From Prevotella sp. (lineage in GTDB: Bacteria > Bacteroidota > Bacteroidia > Bacteroidales > Bacteroidaceae), in the NCBI GenBank assembly GCA_017470345.1, contig JAFUEP010000005.1, positions 42,257 to 106,256 of the forward strand: a stretch of 64,000 nt of DNA. The letters are read 5' to 3'. Made by a program: the position numbers and the translations under genes. Below are positions 57,633 to 64,000 of this stretch, one piece after another. Below the pieces are notes generated by a model, which worked only from the letters and a program-made list of their open reading frames with translations, was not told the origin of the DNA and did no database searches. How positions within the stretch are numbered: the first letter of the stretch is position 1; every line of letters starts with the position of its first letter.

Positions 57633-60600
57633 ATGAAACGACTATTCCATATATGCCTGCTCTGCCTGATGGCCCTGGCGGCCACGGCACAGACCGCGTC
57701 GGAGCACCGGCTGAAGATAACCCTCGAGCCCGAGCACGTGATGAACGCCTACGTCTCCTATCGCATCGGCGATAACGATTATAAACTGCAGAGCGACACC
57801 ACCGAACTCGACATGACGCTGCCCGCCGGAACACTCGTCTACATCAAGAGCCAGTGGCAGGGCGCCAACGGCAGCTACCTCTTCTGGCAGCTGCTCGAGA
57901 ACGGCCAGGAGGTGCCCTTCCGCGACTGGGGCGGAAAGGTGATGGAGCGGCGCGACGGCCGCGACTACACCTACTACGTCATGGCCGACTGCGACGTCGA
58001 CCTGCAGGTCGTCTGCCGCTACACGCCCACCACGCCCAACGACCAGCCCGGCACCAACGGATGGTATCCCGAGACGGGCACCCTCGTCGAGGACTACCGC
58101 TACAACGGCAGCGGCTATCCCGACAACTTCAACTATAGTGAAGACCGCTACAAAGTGCTGCGCTACATCTGTGCACGCGACATCGGCAGCAACTTCAACA
58201 TCATCAACGGTTGCTACGACTTCCCCAACATGTACTACGCTGACTACAGCCGCACGACAGCCACGGAACTGACCGCCCACTGGAATCAGGAGACTTATGC
58301 GGAGCAAACGAAGAACCTCACCGAGCTGGTGCTCCCTGCTACCATCACGACCATCGAAAGCACCGCCTTCTGGGGCTCGAGCGTGAAGACGCTGACCTGC
58401 CTCGCACTGATGCCGCCCAAGTTCAGAATCGAAAAGGTGCTCTATAGCGGGGCAGAGCAGGCCGAGGAGTTCATGCCCTTCCAGGACACGAAGGACATCG
58501 TGGTCTGCGTGCCGCTCGAGGCCGTCGCGCTCTATCAGTCGGCCGACTACTGGAAGGAGATGACCATCGTGCCGATGGATGCCACGGGCGTCACGCTGAC
58601 AGTCTGCCTCATGGCTGAGGCCGACGCCGCGACGCTGGCCCTCTATAAGGGCATGCACCTGGAGCTGACCGACCGCCGCTCAGGCATCAAGCGCACTCAG
58701 CTCGTCGGCCCGCACAACGACTACGAGTTCCGCTATCTGACGGCGAACACCGTCTACGACCTGGTGCTGCGCACGACGACGGGCGACGTGGCGGCGCGCC
58801 TGGAGAACATCTTCGTGGGCGAGGCCGACCAGAGCATCAGCTTCGGCAGTCTGCGCACGCCCCGCACGCTGACCGTCGCCCTCGAGGGCAGCGACGGACA
58901 GACCCTCGACGAGGACGACTACACCGTGACGTGGCGTAGGGCCGACGGCACCTACCTGAAGCGGGGCAACACCGTCAGCGACGTGCTCGACGGCGATGCC
59001 CTCAGCGTCTTCATGCTCCTGGGCAACCGGCTGGCTGCCCGCTACGAGCAGCCCGACACGCTCAGATACGTCGTCGGGCAGGACGGCGCCGACACCGCCA
59101 TCCGCCTGCAGCTCCGACAGCTCGCGACGACCACCGCCAGCTTCACCGTCGTCGACTCCGTCAGCCGCCAGGGCATCGGCGGCGCCACCGTCGACGTGGC
59201 GCAGGTGCTGCCCGACGGCACCACCGGTGCGCGCACCCTGCTGACCACCGACGCCGGCGGACATACCGTCGGCGAGGTGGCCGCCACGATGAGCACCATC
59301 ACCGTGACTTCGCCCCTGCACGGCGCACAGTCGTTCAACGCCAACCTGCGGGACACCACCGTGTTCCGCACCGTCTTCCAGCCGGCACGCGGCACCACCA
59401 TCCTGCTCAGTCACACCTATCAGGCCGCCGTGGCCGAGGGTGAGACGCCCGTCGTGGAGCAAGGCTACAGCGACGGCCGCAGTCTGGAGTACACGTTCAC
59501 CGCCACGCTGCCCGACGGGCGCGACACGCTCATCAGCGACTATCTGGTGCGCTATCCCTCCTACGTCCTCTACAGCGCGCTGCCCGTGGGCTCACGGCTC
59601 CACGTCAGCGCCACCGACACCCGCGGCAGGGTGGAGCCCGCCGAGGCCGAGGGCACCGTCGGCGAGGACGGCATGGTCAGCATCGTGCTGCCCATCGTCG
59701 AGCGGGGCTATATCCATGCCCGCTACTCGATGTCGGTCAGCAGCCATCCCGCCGTGCTCCTCTTCAATGCCCGGACGGGCGAGCTGATCACCAAGCATGA
59801 GTTCGGCGACCGCACCTTTGCCACGTTCACCGACCTGCCCGACGGCGACTACCTCGTGGCGGCCATGTCGAAGGGCCCGCAGTATCAAGGCATCAACAGC
59901 CGCCGACAGCTGGAGCTCTACACGGCCGACGAGGACTACGTGGCCCAGACGGTCAGCGTCGGTCAGGGCCGCATGGCCGAGGTCGCATTCAGTCGAGTGC
60001 CCTACACCCAGACGCAGCTGGAGACGAACCTCAGCGAGCGACGCGTGGGCAGCCCCACCGAGGCAAAGGTGGGCTACGACTGCTCGTTCGGCGTCAAGGT
60101 GGCCTTCGAGGGGCTGCAGGAGCGCATGCTGGGCACCAGCTACGACGCGAGCCTCTATCCGACTGACTGCCGCCTGGAGTTCTACCTGCCCGAGGGCTTC
60201 TCCGTCCCCACGGCCTACAGGAGCTATCGCCAGTATCAGCCCTACATGGGCGGCAAGCCCTGGATGTTGCCTGTATCTATCGACGACATCACCACTGCTG
60301 GCGACTATCGCTCCGGCGGCATCGCCATGACGGCAGCCACGGCCACGTGGGACCGCTACAGCCGCAGGCTCACCGTCGAGTGGCCCCACATCGACGAGGG
60401 CGGACGCATGAGCATCATGACGGTGCCCCTCGAGGCCGGCATGTCCATGCCCGAGGCCTACCTCAGCTACACGCTCGGCGGAAAGCAGTACCGCGAAGTG
60501 CTCGAGACGACCGACGTCAGCGTCAGCAAGTCGGGCATCTACGTGCAGGAGCTGCTCGTCAATCCATCGTTCATCGTCAGCGGCACCACTCAGTATTATG

Positions 60601-63600
60601 AGGCTGAGGAGGAGCCCGCCGCGGCCCGCGGGCAGCGCAAGGCCAGCAGCGCCGCCGCTGTCTGGACGCAGCCCGCTCCTCCCTACTACGAGGTGACAGT
60701 GATGGACGACGGCACGCCCATCGGTCAGGCGCAGATCCAGAAGAACGGCACGTGGCAGGCCCAGTGCCAGCTCAGCAGTCCCACGGCGCTGAGCAAGCAC
60801 AACATCTACGCCGTCATCAAGCCCTACAAATGGAAGGACACCAGCTATCAGACGGAGTCGAAGACCGTCGTCTACGACCCCAACGGCGTGGCGCCGCTGT
60901 GGACGAAGATGCAGTTCTTCAACCACCACCCCGTGCACCTGGAGAGTCAGGAGGTGACCTTCGACTATCAGACGGGCAAGGCCTCGCCCGCCTCCTACGG
61001 CTACAGCAATGAGGACGGCTACAACACCGACTTCACCTTCGAGGTGAACCTGTCGAACAACGACACGACGAAGGTCTACGCCGTGGCACTCCACATCTGG
61101 GGCGACGGCCCCGACGGCGCCGAGACCATCGCCTGGGCACACTACAACCAACGCAAAAATCATTGGATAGCCTACGCGAAGTTCAACACACGCAACATCC
61201 CCAACAGCGTGCTTGTGGAGCCCTTCTACCACCGTGAGGCCATCGGCTCGCGACAGGCGGCCGACGACGTCGTCGGCTGGTTCGACGAGCAGTTCCGGGC
61301 CGACGAGGGCGAGGGTGCCGACCTGCTCGGCGACCTCGGCACGCTCGTCGCCCAGGGCGAGACGGCCGCTTCTGCCGGCAACGAGGGGGCCATCCCCACC
61401 GAACAGATCGGCCAGAAGCTGGCCGAGTACATGCAGTGGCGCGGACTGGACGTCAACGCCGCCCCCGACGTCAGCACGAAGACCGTCGAGCAGCTCATCG
61501 CCGAGGTGGATGCGTTGTGGCAGGAGGGTGGCGCCATCGCCGACTTCTTCGCCGGCATCAGCGGCCATGCCCAGAAGCTCAACGAGCTGGCTGCCGACCT
61601 GGCCGAGGGCATCACGACGAGCAGCGCCGCCGGCACCAGCGAGGCGCTGCTCAAGGCCGAGGGCTACGAGCAGGGCCGGCTGGACGACGGCACCAGCGTC
61701 TACACCCTGGCCCGCGCTGACGGCGGATGGGAGTTCGTCGACCTGAAGAACGACCTGCGCATCACGGTCAGCGGCGCCGCTGCCGCCCGCATGAACATCC
61801 GCTCGAATGCTGACGGCGACTGGGTGAAGAGTCTGGAGAAGATGGGCGAATATCTCGACAAGTTCCAGGACTATCTGGGCAAGATTGCCGAGGTGGCCGA
61901 AGCCTCGATCACGAAGTTCAACTACTGGATCTACATGGCCGAGAACACCTCGGTCGAGATTGGCAAGAAACTGGCCGACCCCAACCTGAGCCGCATGCAG
62001 CGCTGGTGGCTGGAGTCGAAGCTGGAGCTCAACCTGCTGCGCACCAGCGGACTGGAGAAGGTGCGCTCGTTCTGCACAAAGTTCAAGGTGGGCAAGTTTG
62101 CCGGCTCGCTGGCCAGCCTCTGGTCGCTCTACTCCACCTACTCGAAGTTCCGCGACAACGGCATGGCGCTGAACAAGATCCGCCAGGCCATACCCAACCC
62201 GTGCCCCGACGACCAGGCGGCCGCCGACAAGCTGCGGGGCGACATCGACTCGTTCGGACGCTGGTGTGTGCCCTACATGATCACGGCCATCTCGTCAGAC
62301 ATCGTGGCCCTGGTGGCCTCGCTGGGATGCTTCGCCGCACTCATCCCCACCAGCGGCGCCTCGTTCTCGGGCCTGGCTCTGGCTATAGCCAAGATCGGTC
62401 TGACGATGCTCTCGAACAGCATGTACGAGGAGCGCATGGAGGCCGCCCTTGAGGTGTTCTCCATCGAGCGGTCGGAGCTGAAGTGCCATCAGGGCTGCGG
62501 CGGCAACTGTCCGAAGTGCGTGGAGGAGGGCTCCTGCCCGGAATATCCGAAGAAGAAAGGCCCCGGCCCCTTCAAGCCTACGTCCGACGGCACGCTCGAC
62601 CCCTCGGGCTTCGTCTACGAGGGCGTCATGTCGAACCGCGTGGAGGGCGCCACCGCCACCGTGTTCTATAAGGAGACGGTGAAGGACATCTATGGCGACG
62701 AAGTGGAGAAGGTGACGATGTGGGACGCCGAGCACTACGGTCAGGTGAACCCGCAGCTGACCAATGAGAATGGCGAATACGGCTGGATGGTGCCCACGGG
62801 CCTCTGGCAGGTGAAGTATGAGAAGCAGGGCTACCGCACGGAGTACTCAGAATGGCTGCCCGTGCCGCCGCCGCAACTCGACGTCAACCAGGCCATGATG
62901 CAGCTGGGCGAGCCCCAGGTGCAGAGCGTGAAGGCCACGCCGCAGCAGGTGCTGGTGGGCTTCGACAAGTGGATGGTCGGCACGTCGCTCACGGCCGACG
63001 GCCGCGTCAGCATCAGCCGCAGTGGTGAGCCCGTGGCAGGCCGGCTTGAACTGGTCGGGGCCGAAGGGCAGACCGAGCAGAGCATGCTGGCGCAGAGGGT
63101 GCGCTTCGTGCCCGATGCGACCATGCCCGCCGGACAAAAGCTGACGCTCACCGTCAGCGGCGACGTCGAGAGCTATGCCGGCGTCGCGATGGGACAGCCC
63201 TTTACGCAGGACTTCGACATCGAACAGGTCGTCGAGCAGCTCGTGGCCGACAGCGCCCTCCACGTCGTCTACGACCAGTCGGCGACGCTCGCCATCCAGG
63301 CCCTGCCCACTGAGGCAGCTGCCGGACGGAAGGTGACGGTGAAGATGCTGGGCGACATGGTGGCCAGCACCGACGACGAGGTGCTCACGCTGGACGCCGA
63401 GGGCCGCGCCGTGCTGACCGTCACGGGTGAGGCCTACGGCACGACGGCCGTCGTGCTGCACATGGAGGACGATCCTTCGGTGCAGACCGTCGTCGTCGTC
63501 GAGGTGAAGGACGAGGCGGGCTTCGTCTGCCCCATGCCCGTGGCCGACTATCAGCCCGGTCAGGGCTATGAGGCCGGGACGATGATTGCCCTCTCGTGCA

Positions 63601-63911
63601 GTCTGCCCGGAGCCACCATCTACTACACGCTTGACGAGAGCTGCCCGTGCGACAGTCCGACGCGCCAGCGCTACACCGCGCCCATCGCCCTGACCGACGA
63701 CATGGTCATCAAGGCCATTGCCACCGCCCCGGGCTATGCCGACAGCGAGGTGGCCGAGCTGCGCTATCAGCTCACCGCCATCACCACGCTCACGCTGCCG
63801 TCGCGACCCGCCAAGGGCACCTACAACATGGCCGGACAGAAACTGAGGGCCGGCAGCGCTCTCGGCAAGGGCGTCTACATCGTCGACGGCAAAAAAGTGG
63901 TGGTGAAATAG
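57633..63911 (+). CDS. Giant multidomain exported protein (2092 residues)
   Basis: Signal peptide MKRLFHICLLCLMALAATAQ. One LRR_5-like unit (LTELVLPATITTIESTAFWG, about 230) is followed by a long chain of beta-rich modules, including a carboxypeptidase-regulatory-like one (SRQGIGGATVDVAQVLPDGT, about 510). A helical part (about 1210-1600) includes a hydrophobic stretch at about 1548-1592 (SDIVALVASLGCFAALIPTS). A Cys-rich knot follows (CHQGCGGNCPKCVEEGSC, about 1617-1634), then an NGEYGWMVPTGLWQVKYEKQ module, a chitobiase C-terminal-like domain (SLPGATIYYTLDESCPCDSP; DDMVIKAIATAPGYADSEVA) and a tail YNMAGQKL ... KGVYIVDGKKVVVK. It starts 29 nt after the BspA-like gene. Function unknown. Confidence 0.8.
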   Translation: MKRLFHICLLCLMALAATAQTASEHRLKITLEPEHVMNAYVSYRIGDNDYKLQSDTTELDMTLPAGTLVYIKSQWQGANGSYLFWQLLENGQEVPFRDWGGKVMERRDGRDYTYYVMADCDVDLQVVCRYTPTTPNDQPGTNGWYPETGTLVEDYRYNGSGYPDNFNYSEDRYKVLRYICARDIGSNFNIINGCYDFPNMYYADYSRTTATELTAHWNQETYAEQTKNLTELVLPATITTIESTAFWGSSVKTLTCLALMPPKFRIEKVLYSGAEQAEEFMPFQDTKDIVVCVPLEAVALYQSADYWKEMTIVPMDATGVTLTVCLMAEADAATLALYKGMHLELTDRRSGIKRTQLVGPHNDYEFRYLTANTVYDLVLRTTTGDVAARLENIFVGEADQSISFGSLRTPRTLTVALEGSDGQTLDEDDYTVTWRRADGTYLKRGNTVSDVLDGDALSVFMLLGNRLAARYEQPDTLRYVVGQDGADTAIRLQLRQLATTTASFTVVDSVSRQGIGGATVDVAQVLPDGTTGARTLLTTDAGGHTVGEVAATMSTITVTSPLHGAQSFNANLRDTTVFRTVFQPARGTTILLSHTYQAAVAEGETPVVEQGYSDGRSLEYTFTATLPDGRDTLISDYLVRYPSYVLYSALPVGSRLHVSATDTRGRVEPAEAEGTVGEDGMVSIVLPIVERGYIHARYSMSVSSHPAVLLFNARTGELITKHEFGDRTFATFTDLPDGDYLVAAMSKGPQYQGINSRRQLELYTADEDYVAQTVSVGQGRMAEVAFSRVPYTQTQLETNLSERRVGSPTEAKVGYDCSFGVKVAFEGLQERMLGTSYDASLYPTDCRLEFYLPEGFSVPTAYRSYRQYQPYMGGKPWMLPVSIDDITTAGDYRSGGIAMTAATATWDRYSRRLTVEWPHIDEGGRMSIMTVPLEAGMSMPEAYLSYTLGGKQYREVLETTDVSVSKSGIYVQELLVNPSFIVSGTTQYYEAEEEPAAARGQRKASSAAAVWTQPAPPYYEVTVMDDGTPIGQAQIQKNGTWQAQCQLSSPTALSKHNIYAVIKPYKWKDTSYQTESKTVVYDPNGVAPLWTKMQFFNHHPVHLESQEVTFDYQTGKASPASYGYSNEDGYNTDFTFEVNLSNNDTTKVYAVALHIWGDGPDGAETIAWAHYNQRKNHWIAYAKFNTRNIPNSVLVEPFYHREAIGSRQAADDVVGWFDEQFRADEGEGADLLGDLGTLVAQGETAASAGNEGAIPTEQIGQKLAEYMQWRGLDVNAAPDVSTKTVEQLIAEVDALWQEGGAIADFFAGISGHAQKLNELAADLAEGITTSSAAGTSEALLKAEGYEQGRLDDGTSVYTLARADGGWEFVDLKNDLRITVSGAAAARMNIRSNADGDWVKSLEKMGEYLDKFQDYLGKIAEVAEASITKFNYWIYMAENTSVEIGKKLADPNLSRMQRWWLESKLELNLLRTSGLEKVRSFCTKFKVGKFAGSLASLWSLYSTYSKFRDNGMALNKIRQAIPNPCPDDQAAADKLRGDIDSFGRWCVPYMITAISSDIVALVASLGCFAALIPTSGASFSGLALAIAKIGLTMLSNSMYEERMEAALEVFSIERSELKCHQGCGGNCPKCVEEGSCPEYPKKKGPGPFKPTSDGTLDPSGFVYEGVMSNRVEGATATVFYKETVKDIYGDEVEKVTMWDAEHYGQVNPQLTNENGEYGWMVPTGLWQVKYEKQGYRTEYSEWLPVPPPQLDVNQAMMQLGEPQVQSVKATPQQVLVGFDKWMVGTSLTADGRVSISRSGEPVAGRLELVGAEGQTEQSMLAQRVRFVPDATMPAGQKLTLTVSGDVESYAGVAMGQPFTQDFDIEQVVEQLVADSALHVVYDQSATLAIQALPTEAAAGRKVTVKMLGDMVASTDDEVLTLDAEGRAVLTVTGEAYGTTAVVLHMEDDPSVQTVVVVEVKDEAGFVCPMPVADYQPGQGYEAGTMIALSCSLPGATIYYTLDESCPCDSPTRQRYTAPIALTDDMVIKAIATAPGYADSEVAELRYQLTAITTLTLPSRPAKGTYNMAGQKLRAGSALGKGVYIVDGKKVVVK

Positions 63912-63933
63912 TTCCGTTCTGCAAAATTATTCG

Positions 63934-63941
63934 TAACTTTG
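63934..63941 (+). promoter_or_regulatory. -7 element TAACTTTG near the right edge
   Basis: TAACTTTG followed by GCAGC, 23 nt past the stop of the giant protein gene. It would drive whatever lies beyond the window. Confidence 0.5.
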
Positions 63942-63951
63942 CAGCGCACAA

Positions 63952-64000
63952 GTAGGAGGCGACGTGTCTCACGTCGCATTGAGGGATTGCGACGTGAGAC
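63952..64000. repeat. GTAGGAGGCGACGTGTCTCA palindrome, cut by the window edge
   Basis: GTAGGAGGCGACGTGTCTCA then CGTCGCA, with a second inverted GCGACGTGAGAC at the end. It resembles the reverse complement of the third unit at 22334-22360. Confidence 0.7.

Overview
The window is a GC-rich chromosomal segment from a Bacteroidota bacterium, most likely a Prevotellaceae-type member of the Bacteroidales. Support: Bacteroidota promoters (-33 TTTG/TTGG, about 19-20 nt spacer, -7 TAnnTTTG) in front of many genes; little sign of Shine-Dalgarno sites; lipoproteins with acidic residues after the lipobox Cys; a PorG-like gene upstream of uppS-bamA-ompH; BspA-type leucine-rich repeat proteins; and several exported proteins ending in a short 'YDLxGR ... 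KGVYIVDGKKVVVK'-like tail that may be a type IX secretion signal. No tRNA, rRNA, CRISPR array, phage or transposase gene was seen.

Layout. 1-11.1 kb (minus strand): a large exported protein running off the left edge, an outer-membrane barrel protein, two paralogous exported proteins and a small AraC regulator overlapping the second. 11.2-19.7 kb (minus): an envelope-biogenesis operon, lipoprotein - porG - uppS - bamA - three ompH/skp - murI. 19.8-20.6 kb: no protein gene, but a candidate small RNA (minus) and a structured leader (plus) before an AAA+ ATPase. 22.3-31.3 kb (minus): DUF3108 protein, Ig-like lipoprotein, GH3 enzyme, WbqC-like protein, a signal peptidase paralogue lacking its catalytic residues, signal peptidase I, dapB. 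31.4-33.0 kb: a FabK/nitronate monooxygenase-like gene bracketed by two long inverted repeats. 33.2-52.1 kb (plus): an adenosylcobalamin riboswitch followed by a B12 locus with two TonB receptors, a lipoprotein CbiK, a binding protein, a permease, an adenosyltransferase and most of the anaerobic corrin-ring pathway, much of it as fusion proteins (CobJ-CobH, CbiE-CbiT, CbiG-CbiF, CbiJ-CbiD), then CbiA, CobQ and CobD. CbiL and the importer ATPase are absent from the window. 52.2-63.9 kb: a membrane Kelch/AraC regulator and two very large exported proteins.

The most unusual signal is a dense set of imperfect palindromes. Their arms are degenerate tandem runs of 5-12 bp 'words' (for example ATTGTACATTGTTC, GGAGTTTAGGAGTTT, GTGTAGAGTGGAGAAT). 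They fill operon junctions, supply stop codons of upstream genes, encode signal-peptide or membrane-segment cores of downstream genes (BamA, a TonB receptor, a lipoprotein, the SPase paralogue), and lie in frame inside coding sequences. One element with a conserved core is inserted in the same reading frame in two unrelated proteins (WbqC-like and CbiET), giving them a shared peptide, much as Rickettsia palindromic elements do. A second intergenic family pairs AAGCGGTGCTTTT arrays with a conserved TGATTATCAG tail.
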